A stretch of DNA of 46,628 nucleotides from Sphingomonadaceae bacterium (lineage in GTDB: Bacteria; Pseudomonadota; Alphaproteobacteria; Sphingomonadales; Sphingomonadaceae): positions 1-46,628 of the forward strand of contig CANFXW010000025.1 of NCBI GenBank assembly GCA_947451145.1. Direction: 5' to 3'. Under the pieces are notes generated by a model. That model ran no database searches. It had not been told where the DNA came from and was given only the letters and a program-made list of their open reading frames with translations. Positions 1 to 8,018 of the stretch are shown here, one piece after another (position 1 is the first letter of the stretch; every line of letters begins with the position of its first letter). The translations under genes and the position numbers were made by a program.

Positions 1-47
1 GCCACGATCACGTCATAGTGACGCGTATCGATTGCGTCCTTAGCCAT
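1..47 (-). CDS. rplW: 50S ribosomal protein L23 (5' part only)
   Basis: The first 15 codons of a minus-strand gene that runs off the left edge of the window; they read MAKDAIDTRHYDVIV. L23 binds 23S rRNA near the peptide exit tunnel. The ATG (47-45) lies inside the last codons of rplD, whose TAA is at 42-40, so the two overlap by 8 bases. Such an overlap suggests translational coupling. The order rplC-rplD-rplW is the normal S10 operon order and supports the call more than the short peptide does. Confidence 0.85.
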   Translation of the reverse strand, partial: MAKDAIDTRHYDVIV

Positions 48-666
48 TGAAACGCGCCTCCAGCTTTTCGACCGCGGCGCGCGTCAGCACCAGCGTATCA
101 TGCTTCAGGATGTCATAGACGTTGGCGCCAATCGCGGGGAGAACGTTGATGCCGATGAGGTTGCCAGTGGCGCGGGCGAAGCCCTCGTTCACTGCATCAC
201 CATCGATCACCAGAACCTTCTTGCCCCAGTTCGCCTTGGCCAGCAGTTCTGCAACCGGCTTGGTCTTGGCGTCCTTGACGTCGAGCGTCTCGACAACGAT
301 CAGATTTGCCGCAGCCTTTGATGACAGAGCCATCTTGAGACCGAGCGCACGGATCTTCTTGTTCAGCGAAGGGTTGAAGTCACGAACGCGGGGTCCGTGA
401 GCCTTGCCGCCGCCGATGAAGATCGGGGCTGCACGATCGCCGTGACGGGCGGTACCGCCACCCTTCTGGTTGCCGAACTTCTTGCCGGTGCGGGCAACAT
501 CCGAACGCTCGCGGGCGCCACGGGCCGTGCCGCGACGATTTTCGAGCTGCCAGGTGACAACACGGTGAAGAATGTCGGCGCGCGGTGCGAGACCGAACAC
601 GGCATCCGAAAGCTCTACGTCACCCTTGGCGACGCTGCCATCGAGGTTATGAAGCTTGACCTTCAT
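40..666 (-). CDS. rplD: 50S ribosomal protein L4
   Basis: A 208-residue protein with the typical L4 course: a basic loop around residues 45-90 (RRGTARGARERSDV, then NQKGGGTARHGD) that reaches into the exit tunnel, followed by a globular Rossmann-like part ending in RAAVEKLEARFNG. L4 is an early 23S rRNA-binding protein. In E. coli it also represses its own S10 operon through leader RNA; whether it does so here is unknown, but the upstream RNA is strongly structured (see 1429-1669 and 2005-2061). It starts 3 bases after the rplC stop and overlaps rplW. Its length is normal for the family. Confidence 0.97.
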   Translation of the reverse strand: MKVKLHNLDGSVAKGDVELSDAVFGLAPRADILHRVVTWQLENRRGTARGARERSDVARTGKKFGNQKGGGTARHGDRAAPIFIGGGKAHGPRVRDFNPSLNKKIRALGLKMALSSKAAANLIVVETLDVKDAKTKPVAELLAKANWGKKVLVIDGDAVNEGFARATGNLIGINVLPAIGANVYDILKHDTLVLTRAAVEKLEARFNG

Positions 667-669
667 GGC

Positions 670-1428
670 TTAGCCCTCCTGACCGTCGGTAGCTTCGACA
701 GCCGCGGTATCTTCCGCAGGCGTATCGGCAGCAGCCGGGGTGTTGCTGTTGGCAGCCTGCTTCAGGCCGGCGGGATAGGGTGCTTCGGCATGGCGCGAGA
801 CCTTGACCGAGTCCTTGACGGTGAGCCAGGCGTTCTTCGATCCGGGCACCGAGCCCTTGACGAAGATCAGGCCGCGCTCGTCATCCACGCGCACAACCTC
901 AAGGTTCTGCTGCGTGCGCTGACGGTCGCCCATGTGGCCGGCCATCTTCTTGTTCTTGAACACGCGGCCCGGATCCTGGCGGTTACCCGTCGAACCGAGA
1001 GCACGGTGGCTGATCGAAACGCCGTGGGTAGCGCGCATACCGCCGAAACCCCAACGCTTCATGCCGCCAGCAAAGCCCTTGCCCTGCGTGTGGCCCGAGA
1101 TGTCGACCAGCTGGCCGGGCACAAAGTGCGAGGCTGCGATCGAGGCGCCAACCTCAAGGGTGGCATCATCGGCAACGCGGAATTCAACGACCTGCGCCTT
1201 GAGCGGAACTTCTGCCTTGGCAAAATGTTCGCGCTGCGGCTTGGCAACGTTCTTCTGCTTGGCTGATCCTGCACCCAGCTGAACCGCGACATAACCATCG
1301 CGATCCGCAGTGCGGACCGAAACCACCTGACAATCTTCTAGCGAAAGAACGGTGACCGGCACATGCCGTCCATCGTCCTGGAAAAGACGGGTCATCCCCA
1401 CCTTCTTCGCGATCACGCCGGTACGCAT
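670..1428 (-). CDS. rplC: 50S ribosomal protein L3
   Basis: A 252-residue L3 protein, which helps nucleate 50S assembly near the peptidyl-transferase centre. The ATG at 1428 ([16 protein letters not shown]) is preferred because GGAG at 1440-1437 lies 8 bases upstream; an in-frame TTG at 1434 is less likely. The conserved core continues through the [19 protein letters not shown] segment. The last 30 or so residues (from about NSNTPAAAD to EATDGQEG) form an acidic Ala/Thr/Glu-rich tail that is absent from E. coli L3. The gene follows a 241-base structured spacer after rpsJ and precedes rplD by 3 bases. Confidence 0.97.
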   Translation of the reverse strand: MRTGVIAKKVGMTRLFQDDGRHVPVTVLSLEDCQVVSVRTADRDGYVAVQLGAGSAKQKNVAKPQREHFAKAEVPLKAQVVEFRVADDATLEVGASIAASHFVPGQLVDISGHTQGKGFAGGMKRWGFGGMRATHGVSISHRALGSTGNRQDPGRVFKNKKMAGHMGDRQRTQQNLEVVRVDDERGLIFVKGSVPGSKNAWLTVKDSVKVSRHAEAPYPAGLKQAANSNTPAAADTPAEDTAAVEATDGQEG

Positions 1429-1669
1429 GATCAATACTCCTACAGAGGCCTATGAGGACCATCCCCAAAGGCGTGTTCAGCCCGAAGTGTGAAACGAGCC
1501 CCGTCCGGGCTGAATGCTCCTTTTCGGCAGGATGCCGATCAGGGGCGAGACGGGGGACGCATGCCCGGAGTAAACTCCGGAGGTATCCCTATGTCCGCGC
1601 GAAGTTTCCTTCGCGTAACGGCCGAAGCCGATTAGGTCGGTCCGGGATTGTGGCCCCGGCCCTACTGAC
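1429..1669 (-). promoter_or_regulatory. Structured rpsJ-rplC intercistronic region
   Basis: This 241-base gap inside the S10 operon has no convincing reading frame but holds four consecutive perfect hairpins: 1476-1484 with 1506-1514 (9 bp), 1524-1529 with 1533-1538 (6 bp, 3-base loop), 1565-1571 with 1574-1580 (7 bp, 2-base gap) and 1598-1604 with 1609-1615 (7 bp, 4-base loop). None is followed by a U-run on the minus strand, so they do not look like Rho-independent terminators. The likely roles are an autoregulatory protein-binding site, an RNA-processing region or an mRNA-stability element. The function is inferred. Confidence 0.6.
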
Positions 1670-1981
1670 TTACGCCAGCTTGATTTCTACGTTCACGCCG
1701 GCAGCGAGATCGAGCTTCATCAGCGCGTCAACGGTTGCGGCGTTGGGCTGCACGATATCGAGCAACCGCTTGTAGGTGCGAACCTCGAACTGCTCACGCG
1801 ACTTCTTGTCGATGTGCGGTCCGCGGTTCACGGTGAACTTTTCAATTCTCGTCGGGAGAGGAATGGGGCCCCGGATCAGCGCGCCGGTGCGGCGTGCGGT
1901 CTCGGCGATTTCGCCTGTTGCTGAGTCGAGCACACGATGATCGAATGCTTTCAGACGAATACGGATATTTTGAGCGTCCAT
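1670..1981 (-). CDS. rpsJ: 30S ribosomal protein S10
   Basis: A 103-residue S10 protein ([16 protein letters not shown] ... [13 protein letters not shown]), the same length as E. coli S10. It carries the conserved GPIPLPTR segment and the [13 protein letters not shown] end. S10 belongs to the 30S head and, as NusE, also takes part in transcription antitermination with NusB. An in-frame GTG at 1987 would add two residues, but the ATG at 1981 fits the family start. A terminator-like hairpin with a U-tract ends 23 bases upstream of the ATG, so transcripts entering this gene must pass that signal. Confidence 0.97.
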   Translation of the reverse strand: MDAQNIRIRLKAFDHRVLDSATGEIAETARRTGALIRGPIPLPTRIEKFTVNRGPHIDKKSREQFEVRTYKRLLDIVQPNAATVDALMKLDLAAGVNVEIKLA

Positions 1982-2004
1982 GTCCACTTACCGATGAGAA
2001 AGAG

Positions 2005-2061
2005 CAAAACAAAAATCGATCGCTCCGCCCTCTCCATTTTTGGCGGAGAGCGGCCCGATCG
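2005..2061 (-). terminator. Terminator or attenuator directly upstream of rpsJ
   Basis: Outer arms CGATCG at 2017-2022 and 2056-2061 enclose a GC-rich inner stem (CTCTCC against GGAGAG, with flanking CCG/CGG). On the minus strand the hairpin is followed by ATTTTTGTTTTG (2016-2005). This is a textbook intrinsic terminator. It lies so close to the rpsJ ATG (1981) that there is no room for a new promoter between them, which suggests conditional readthrough. Confidence 0.7.
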
Positions 2062-2064
2062 TTG

Positions 2065-2113
2065 AAAAACCTGCCCGCCGGGGGTGCTGAACGAATCAGC
2101 AAACCCCCGGCGG
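2065..2113 (-). terminator. Terminator downstream of tuf
   Basis: A perfect 10-bp stem (2075-2084 with 2104-2113) continues into a second 5-bp stem (2086-2090 with 2096-2100) with a 5-base loop. Five bases later on the minus strand comes TTTTT (2069-2065). It begins 13 bases after the tuf stop, the normal place for an intrinsic terminator, and is the first of two in tandem before rpsJ. Confidence 0.7.
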
Positions 2114-2126
2114 AGCGCGGCCTATA

Positions 2127-3317
2127 TTACTTTGTGATCTTCGCCACAACCCCCGAACCGACGGTACGGCCGCCTTCGCGAATTGCGAAGCGGAGACCCT
2201 CGTCCATGGCGATCGGAGCGATCAGCTTGACCGACAGACCAACGTTGTCGCCAGGCATGACCATTTCGGTGCCTTCGGGGAGAATGACTTCACCCGTAAC
2301 GTCGGTGGTGCGGAAGTAGAACTGCGGGCGGTAGTTGGCGAAGAACGGCGTGTGACGGCCACCTTCATCCTTCGACAGCACGTAGACCTCAGCCGAGAAT
2401 TCGGTGTGCGGCGTAACCGAGCCGGGCTTGGCCAGAACCTGACCGCGCTCTACGTCTTCACGCTTCAGACCACGAACCAGCGCGCCGATGTTGTCGCCAG
2501 CTTCACCCTGATCGAGCAGCTTGCGGAACATTTCAACGCCGGTGACGACGGTCTTCTGGGTGTCGCGGATGCCGATGACTTCGACTTCGTCGCCAACCTT
2601 GACGATACCGGTCTCAACGCGGCCGGTAACAACCGTACCACGACCCGAGATCGAGAACACGTCTTCAACCGGCATCAGAAAAGGCTTGTCGGTCGGGCGC
2701 GGCGGCTGCGGAATGGCAGTGTCGACAGCGTTCATCAGAGCGATGATCGAGTTCTTGCCGATTTCTTCGTCGCGGCCTTCGAGAGCGGCCAGAGCCGAAC
2801 CCGGGATCACGGGGATCGCGTCGCCATCGAAGCCGTACGAGCTCAGCAGCTCGCGGATTTCCAGCTCAACGAGCTCGAGGATTTCGGCGTCGTCGACCTG
2901 GTCAACCTTGTTCATGTAAACGACGAGTGCGGGCACGCCGACCTGACGGGCAAGCAGGATGTGCTCGCGGGTCTGGGGCATCGGGCCGTCAGCGGCGTTC
3001 ACCACGAGGATAGCGCCGTCCATCTGAGCCGCGCCGGTGATCATGTTCTTCACATAGTCAGCGTGACCCGGGCAGTCGACGTGCGCATAGTGACGGGCAG
3101 CGGTTTCGTATTCGACGTGTGCGGTCGAAATGGTGATGCCGCGCTCGCGCTCTTCGGGAGCCTTGTCGATGTTGGCGAAGTCAACAGCGGTGCCGCCGTT
3201 GATTTCTGCCATAACCTTGGTGATCGCAGCGGTCAGCGTGGTCTTGCCGTGGTCAACGTGACCGATGGTGCCGATGTTGCAGTGCGGCTTGGTCCGCTCA
3301 AATTTAGCCTTAGCCAT
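2127..3317 (-). CDS. tuf: Elongation factor Tu
   Basis: A 396-residue EF-Tu, full length. It delivers aminoacyl-tRNA to the ribosomal A site with GTP hydrolysis. The P-loop GHVDHGKTT is at about residues 19-27, the switch II region [12 protein letters not shown] at about 81, and NKVD for guanine recognition at about 136. Domains 2 and 3 follow, ending in [14 protein letters not shown]. It is the fourth gene of the str-type cluster, 91 bases after fusA, and is followed by a strong hairpin. A second tuf copy elsewhere in the genome cannot be judged from this window. Confidence 0.98.
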   Translation of the reverse strand: MAKAKFERTKPHCNIGTIGHVDHGKTTLTAAITKVMAEINGGTAVDFANIDKAPEERERGITISTAHVEYETAARHYAHVDCPGHADYVKNMITGAAQMDGAILVVNAADGPMPQTREHILLARQVGVPALVVYMNKVDQVDDAEILELVELEIRELLSSYGFDGDAIPVIPGSALAALEGRDEEIGKNSIIALMNAVDTAIPQPPRPTDKPFLMPVEDVFSISGRGTVVTGRVETGIVKVGDEVEVIGIRDTQKTVVTGVEMFRKLLDQGEAGDNIGALVRGLKREDVERGQVLAKPGSVTPHTEFSAEVYVLSKDEGGRHTPFFANYRPQFYFRTTDVTGEVILPEGTEMVMPGDNVGLSVKLIAPIAMDEGLRFAIREGGRTVGSGVVAKITK

Positions 3318-3408
3318 TGTCTCAAACCTTCTTTCGCTTTGAATTGAATCTGCAGGGTATAGGCAGCGCCCGCTGAATCAGGCGCCGCCGTTAGTATCAT
3401 CTGTTCGC

Positions 3409-5481
3409 TTATGCAAGCTTCGCCTTGATTTCGGTTGCGACATTCGCCGGAACCTCGTCGTAGTGCGAGAAGAACATCGAGTAATTTGCCCGACCCTGGG
3501 TGAACGAGCGCAGCTGGTTCACATAGCCGAACATGTTCGCCAGCGGCACGAGAGCCTGGACGGCCTGCGCATTACCGCGGGTGTCGGTGCCCTGAATCTG
3601 GCCACGACGGCTGTTCATGTCGCCGATAACGTCGCCCAGGTACTCTTCCGGGGTGACAACTTCGACCTTCATGATCGGTTCGAGCAGCTTGATGCCGGCC
3701 TTCTGGGCGACTTCACGCATGGCACCGCGACCGGCGATTTCGAAGGCAAGAGCCGACGAGTCGACGTCATGGTAAGCACCGTCATAAAGCAGAACTTCGA
3801 AATCGATGATCGGGAAGCCGATGAGCGAGCCCGATTCGGCGGTCTCACGGAAGCCCTTTTCAATCGCGGGGATATATTCCTTCGGAATGTTACCGCCCTT
3901 GATTTCGTCCTTGAAGACAAAGCCGCTGCCGCGCTCGCCCGGCGTGACCTTGACCTTCACGCGGCCGAACTGACCGGTACCACCCGACTGCTTCTTGTGG
4001 GTGTAGTCGATATCGACCGGCTTGCCGAGGTATTCGCGGTAGGCCACCTGCGGCGCACCGACGTTGGCCTCGACCTTGAATTCGCGACGCATACGATCGA
4101 CGATGATGTCGAGGTGAAGCTCGCCCATGCCCTTGATGATCGTCTGGCCCGATTCGTGATCGGTCGAAACGCGGAACGAAGGATCTTCGGCTGACAGGCG
4201 ATTGAGCGCGACGCCCATCTTTTCCTGGTCGGCCTTGGTCTTTGGTTCCACCGACAGTTCGATAACTGGCTCGGGGAATTCCATGCGTTCCAGCACAATC
4301 GGGAAGCGCTCGGCGCAGATCGTGTCGCCGGTGGTGGTTTCCTTCATGCCGGCCAATGCGATGATGTCGCCGGCGAATGCCTCTTCAACGTCCTTACGGT
4401 CGTTGGCGTGCATTTCGAGCATGCGGCCAACCTTTTCCTTCTTGTCCTTCACCGAGTTCAGATAGGTGCCCTTGGTGAGCGTACCCGAATAGATGCGGAT
4501 GAAGGTGAGCGAGCCCACGAAGGGATCGTTCATCACCTTGAAGGCGAGCGCGCTGAACGGCGCGTCGTCGGTGGCGGGACGGCTGTCCTTCTCGTCGCTG
4601 TCCATCTTGACGCCCTGGACGTCTGGAATGTCGAGCGGCGAAGGCAGGTAGTCGACCACGGCGTCGAGCAGGGGCTGAACGCCCTTGTTCTTGAACGCCG
4701 AGCCGCAGCAAACCGGAACGAACGACTGGTTCAGCGTGCCCTTGCGGATGCAGGCCTTCAGCGTTTCAACGCTGGGCTCGTTACCTTCAAGGTAGGCTTC
4801 CATCGCGTCGTCGTCCTGGTCGATGACCAGCTCGATCAGATCGTTGCGATACTTGGCGGCTTCTTCAGCCAGATCAGCCGGGATATCTTCGTAGAAGAAT
4901 TCGGCACCCAGTGCCTCATCCTTCCAGATGATCGCGCGGTTGTAGACCAGATCGACCAGACCCTTCAGATCGGCTTCGAGGCCGATCGGAATGTAGAGCA
5001 CGGCAGGCTTGGCACCCAGACGGTCGATGATCGACTGTACGCAGTACTTGAAGTTGGCGCCGGTGCGGTCAAGCTTGTTGATGAAGCACATGCGCGGAAC
5101 GCCGTACTTGTCGGCCTGACGCCATACGGTTTCCGACTGCGGCTCAACGCCGGCGACGCCGTCAAAGCAGGCAACCGCGCCATCGAGCACGCGGAGCGAA
5201 CGTTCGACTTCAATCGTGAAGTCAACGTGGCCGGGGGTGTCGATGATGTTGATCCGGTGATCGTTCCAGAAGCAGGTCGTCGCGGCCGACGTGATCGTGA
5301 TACCGCGCTCTTGCTCCTGCTCCATCCAGTCCATGGTAGCGGCGCCGTCATGGACTTCGCCGATCTTGTAGGACTTGCCGGTGTAATAGAGAATACGCTC
5401 GGTAGTCGTGGTCTTGCCGGCGTCGATGTGCGCCATGATGCCGATATTGCGGTACATCGAAAGCGGATGGCTGCGGGCCAT
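3409..5481 (-). CDS. fusA: Elongation factor G
   Basis: A 690-residue EF-G, the GTPase that translocates tRNA and mRNA and helps recycle ribosomes. The P-loop AHIDAGKTT is at about residues 17-25, DTPGHVDF at about 80-87, and NKLDR at about 135. The domain III-V regions are complete, including the domain IV loop around [17 protein letters not shown]. It lies between rpsG and tuf in conserved order, 90 bases after rpsG. The length and ends are normal for the family and there is no sign of damage. Confidence 0.98.
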   Translation of the reverse strand: MARSHPLSMYRNIGIMAHIDAGKTTTTERILYYTGKSYKIGEVHDGAATMDWMEQEQERGITITSAATTCFWNDHRINIIDTPGHVDFTIEVERSLRVLDGAVACFDGVAGVEPQSETVWRQADKYGVPRMCFINKLDRTGANFKYCVQSIIDRLGAKPAVLYIPIGLEADLKGLVDLVYNRAIIWKDEALGAEFFYEDIPADLAEEAAKYRNDLIELVIDQDDDAMEAYLEGNEPSVETLKACIRKGTLNQSFVPVCCGSAFKNKGVQPLLDAVVDYLPSPLDIPDVQGVKMDSDEKDSRPATDDAPFSALAFKVMNDPFVGSLTFIRIYSGTLTKGTYLNSVKDKKEKVGRMLEMHANDRKDVEEAFAGDIIALAGMKETTTGDTICAERFPIVLERMEFPEPVIELSVEPKTKADQEKMGVALNRLSAEDPSFRVSTDHESGQTIIKGMGELHLDIIVDRMRREFKVEANVGAPQVAYREYLGKPVDIDYTHKKQSGGTGQFGRVKVKVTPGERGSGFVFKDEIKGGNIPKEYIPAIEKGFRETAESGSLIGFPIIDFEVLLYDGAYHDVDSSALAFEIAGRGAMREVAQKAGIKLLEPIMKVEVVTPEEYLGDVIGDMNSRRGQIQGTDTRGNAQAVQALVPLANMFGYVNQLRSFTQGRANYSMFFSHYDEVPANVATEIKAKLA

Positions 5482-5571
5482 GGGTATTTCCTTAGATCAT
5501 TGGGCGGGACCGGATTGCCGCCGCCCTTTGGTTCAATAGTGTGACAGCCAGGTGACTGTCCGACGCAAAGC

Positions 5572-6042
5572 TTACCAGCGGTAGTGCGAGAACGCCCGGT
5601 TGGCATCGGCCATACGGTGCGTATCTTCACGCTTCTTCACGGCGTTGCCACGGTTGTTGGCAGCATCGAGCAGTTCCGACGAAAGGCGCGCAGCCATCGT
5701 CGTTTCCGAGCGATTGCGGGCAGCCGTGATCAGCCAGCGGATGGCGAGAGCCTGGGCGCGCTCGGGGCGAACCTCGACCGGAACCTGATACGTAGCACCA
5801 CCAACGCGGCGCGAGCGCACTTCGATCTGCGGCTTCACATTGTTCAGCGCATCATGGAACAGCTGGATCGGATCAGCCTTGGCGCGGACCTGCATGGTCT
5901 CCATGGCGCCATAAACGATCGATTCTGCGACCGACTTCTTACCGTCGAGCATCAGGTTGTTCATGAACTTCGACAGCACCAGATCCTTGAACTTCGGATC
6001 AGGCAGGATTTCCCGCTTCTCGGGACGACGACGACGTGACAT
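5572..6042 (-). CDS. rpsG: 30S ribosomal protein S7
   Basis: A 156-residue S7 protein ([18 protein letters not shown] ...), which nucleates assembly of the 30S head by binding 16S r[18 protein letters not shown] and the C-terminal [18 protein letters not shown] are typical. A GGAG sequence lies shortly upstream of the ATG. In E. coli, S7 represses the str operon by binding the rpsL-rpsG intercistronic RNA; here that interval (6043-6179) holds a perfect 17-bp hairpin, so comparable control is plausible but inferred. Confidence 0.97.
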   Translation of the reverse strand: MSRRRRPEKREILPDPKFKDLVLSKFMNNLMLDGKKSVAESIVYGAMETMQVRAKADPIQLFHDALNNVKPQIEVRSRRVGGATYQVPVEVRPERAQALAIRWLITAARNRSETTMAARLSSELLDAANNRGNAVKKREDTHRMADANRAFSHYRW

Positions 6043-6099
6043 ATTTTAAACTCCTTCGGAGTGCGGTCAGCCCGTCCGGGCTTCCCTTGCGGCTCCGGC

Positions 6100-6158
6100 C
6101 CGCTCCCCCTCCCGGCCACCCAGATTCTACCTTGCAGGGTAGCCGGGAGGGGGAGCGG
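6100..6158 (-). promoter_or_regulatory. Intercistronic stem-loop between rpsL and rpsG
   Basis: A perfect 17-bp inverted repeat (6100-6116 with 6142-6158) surrounds a 25-base loop that itself contains a short TACC/GGTA stem. It lies in the 137-base gap between rpsL and rpsG. No U-run follows on the minus strand, so it is not a simple terminator. It may be an S7-binding element, a processing site or a stability hairpin. Confidence 0.6.
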
Positions 6159-6179
6159 TCCTGAGCCGCCGCGTGAAAC

Positions 6180-6551
6180 TTACTTCGGACGCTTGGCGCC
6201 GTACTTCGAACGCGACTGCTTCCGGTCCTTGACACCCTGTGTATCGAGAACGCCGCGCAGCACGTGATAACGCACGCCGGGAAGATCGCGGACACGACCG
6301 CCGCGGATCAGCACAACCGAGTGCTCCTGCAGGTTGTGGCCTTCACCCGGAATGTACGAAATGACTTCGCGCTGGTTGGTCAGACGGATCTTGGCAACCT
6401 TGCGGAGAGCCGAGTTCGGCTTCTTCGGGGTCGTGGTGTAAACGCGAGTGCAAACGCCGCGCTTCTGCGGGTTCTGCTCCATCGCAGGGACCTTTGACTT
6501 GGCCTTCTGCGGCACGCGACCCTTGCGGATCAGCTGGTTGATTGTAGGCAT
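6180..6551 (-). CDS. rpsL: 30S ribosomal protein S12
   Basis: A 123-residue S12, which sits at the decoding centre. The streptomycin-region segments [16 protein letters not shown] and [20 protein letters not shown] are intact. Lys is present at the position equivalent to E. coli K43 (TPKKPNS) and the second site reads [11 protein letters not shown], so no streptomycin-resistance change is evident at the classic lysines by eye. The reading frame is open further upstream, but the ATG at 6551 matches the universal start [12 protein letters not shown]. It is the first gene of the str cluster. Confidence 0.97.
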   Translation of the reverse strand: MPTINQLIRKGRVPQKAKSKVPAMEQNPQKRGVCTRVYTTTPKKPNSALRKVAKIRLTNQREVISYIPGEGHNLQEHSVVLIRGGRVRDLPGVRYHVLRGVLDTQGVKDRKQSRSKYGAKRPK

Positions 6552-6557
6552 TAAAGA

Positions 6558-6594
6558 CTTCACCTTCTTCAGGCACATAGGGCGGAAGGTGAAG
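6558..6594 (-). promoter_or_regulatory. rpsL: rpsL leader hairpin covering the ribosome-binding site
   Basis: A perfect 10-bp inverted repeat (6558-6567 with 6585-6594) with a 17-base loop ends 6 bases before the rpsL ATG. The downstream arm in the mRNA, GAAGGTGAAG, contains the only purine-rich Shine-Dalgarno-like segment, so the hairpin would sequester it. This could tune entry into the str operon. Confidence 0.5.
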
Positions 6595-6780
6595 AGAATG
6601 CGAAACCCGCGCCGTACTCGTCGTCCCGGACCTGATCCGGGACCGCTGGCCGCTTCACGCGACCCCAAGCACTTCACGAGCCGAAAACACTCCACCCAGG
6701 CCATCAGCGCCGGGTTACTTTGACGGATTGCCTTGGGTTTAGCCCCCAGCGACGCACCGGCAATGTTCAGCTCAAATCTG

Positions 6781-6811
6781 GAGAAAAGCGCAAACCCCTC
6801 TCCGGAAGGGG
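6781..6811 (-). terminator. Weak terminator after the HNH gene pair
   Basis: On the minus strand CCCCT and AGGGG arms (6795-6811, 7-base loop) are followed by TTTGCGCTTTTC. It lies about 65 bases downstream of the small gene ending at 6876. The stem is short and the U-run interrupted, so this is tentative. Confidence 0.35.
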
Positions 6812-6875
6812 CGGCCCTTAGGGGGATTCGGGGGTGGGGTCAAGGGAAGTGTAGATTGGGCGGCGACGTTGCCAC

Positions 6876-7079
6876 TCAGCCTATCGTTGAAATTGCTCGG
6901 CGGCGTGATGCTTGATAAAGCCTCGCACGATACCTCCCCGGCTCAGCCGTAACGGCCGGAGATTTGTTCCATAAATCGGCCAATGCTTCCTCAGCCGCGC
7001 TGCGCGATCCACTGAATTCAAACGACCTTATCACTTGGCCTTCACTTTGGGACCAAAGTTTTAGCTGAAAATCCAGCAT
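6876..7079 (-). CDS. Small hypothetical protein coupled to the HNH nuclease
   Basis: A 67-residue frame starting MLDFQLKLWSQSEGQ and ending RRRAISTIG. The ATG (7079-7077) comes one base after the TAA of the HNH nuclease gene (7083-7081), an arrangement typical of translational coupling. The base composition matches the moderate-GC nuclease gene rather than the GC-rich surroundings. No family is recognised. An AAEEALADLW segment could form a helix, and the C-terminus is strongly basic. It might be a partner or modulator of the nuclease, or an accidental frame. Confidence 0.5.
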   Translation of the reverse strand: MLDFQLKLWSQSEGQVIRSFEFSGSRSAAEEALADLWNKSPAVTAEPGRYRARLYQASRRRAISTIG

Positions 7080-7080
7080 C

Positions 7081-7932
7081 TTACGCCGCCATACTATCCA
7101 CGAATCGATTAGCAAAATGCCATTCCAACAGGCTGGGGTCGGGGTCGAATCTCACTGCTGCTCGCAGTGAGCAATTCTGGTAAGGTGCAAACACGTTCCT
7201 GTTTGCAGGATTATCACTATCAAGAAGCTGTCTGGAAACATGGATCACGCATTTGCGATCCACGGCAATCAATCCGCATTCAAAAGCACGATCGAACGTA
7301 GCAGACAGAAGCAGTCCATTCGCTGGGTTATGCCGATTTAGCGCATCCTTACTCCACTCGCTAATGTGGCTCGCGATTAGCAAACGAGGGTCCGACAAGC
7401 CTGTGATACAGCAAGTTTCAGAATAATTGGCCAGAACGGCGCGACGAAAAAAGCCCTGCCCGCCCCTTCTGTTAACCGTCGCTCTTGTAGTTGAATTGCC
7501 TAGGAAAGGTTCGAAGCGGAACTCGACTGGAGCTTCCGCCACGCGGTCAGAACTCTCTTGCGCATCATCAAAAATATACTGACGCCAAAGACCTTCCGAC
7601 CGACGAACAAGCCCGTCCCAATCATTGCCAAATTTTGAATAAGTTTCCCGATCCAGCTTCGACGCTCCGGCCAACCCTTTGCGACCAGTGCCAGTGATTT
7701 TGGGATCAAGGCTCGCGAAATTGCAGAGCTTCATCGCAACAGAATTACTGCTTCTACCAATCGCCTTAGCAAGCTGTTGAATCTCAGGATTTCCTGAATG
7801 TAGTTTGCCGAAGGGTAGTTGGAAATACAGGTAAAGAGCCAGAAGAGTTTCCTCTTCTGTCCACGACTGTGGCTTGGACTTTTTAATTTCCATATCAAAT
7901 GGATGGATGATCTGCAGATCAGACGCAATCAA
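7081..7932 (-). CDS. HNH_2-family nuclease, predicted restriction endonuclease (COG3440-like)
   Basis: A 283-residue protein. The N-terminus has a WTEEETLLALYLYF segment (residues 24-37) followed by an HTH-like IGRSSNSVAMKL, as in COG3440-type predicted restriction nucleases. The nuclease part is at about 168-225: CCITG, then ASHI (H189), NPANGLLL (N205) and FDRAFECGLI. The third position, often His in HNH motifs, reads Phe here (ATFDRAF); related family members vary there, so inactivation cannot be concluded. The TTG at 7932 has AGGA 9 bases upstream; the ATG at 7893 is the alternative. No methyltransferase lies beside it, so it may be solitary or target modified DNA. GC content is lower than in its neighbours, suggesting transfer. 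Confidence 0.75.
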   Translation of the reverse strand: MIASDLQIIHPFDMEIKKSKPQSWTEEETLLALYLYFQLPFGKLHSGNPEIQQLAKAIGRSSNSVAMKLCNFASLDPKITGTGRKGLAGASKLDRETYSKFGNDWDGLVRRSEGLWRQYIFDDAQESSDRVAEAPVEFRFEPFLGNSTTRATVNRRGGQGFFRRAVLANYSETCCITGLSDPRLLIASHISEWSKDALNRHNPANGLLLSATFDRAFECGLIAVDRKCVIHVSRQLLDSDNPANRNVFAPYQNCSLRAAVRFDPDPSLLEWHFANRFVDSMAA

Positions 7933-8018
7933 AAACCATTTTCCTACACCCCCACACCTTTGCTAGCCGGTTCCTCAAGAAGGGGATGATGTTCAACCGA
8001 ACCGGAAAGCCCTGACCT

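Larger units (their letters stand above)
6552..6875. other. Upstream region of the str operon
   Basis: A 324-base gap between rpsL and the small minus-strand gene ending at 6876. It holds the rpsL leader hairpin (6558-6594), a palindrome with 7-bp arms (6623-6629 and 6637-6643, GTCCCGG/CCGGGAC) resembling repeats scattered in alphaproteobacterial genomes, and a weak terminator-like hairpin (6795-6811). The str operon promoter must lie here or further upstream, but I cannot point to a convincing -35/-10 pair. Confidence 0.5.

Noticed and set aside
397..5544. Long plus-strand frames opposite rplC, tuf and fusA (for example 397-1266, 2352-3347, 4408-5544)
   Set aside because: They are exact antisense to universally conserved genes, have arginine/histidine/valine-rich compositions typical of mirror frames in GC-rich DNA, and match no family.
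7081..7932. Inactivation of the solitary HNH nuclease by loss of the third catalytic histidine
   Set aside because: The residue there varies within HNH_2-type families (NGLLLSATFDRAF-like forms occur), so no loss can be claimed from the sequence alone.
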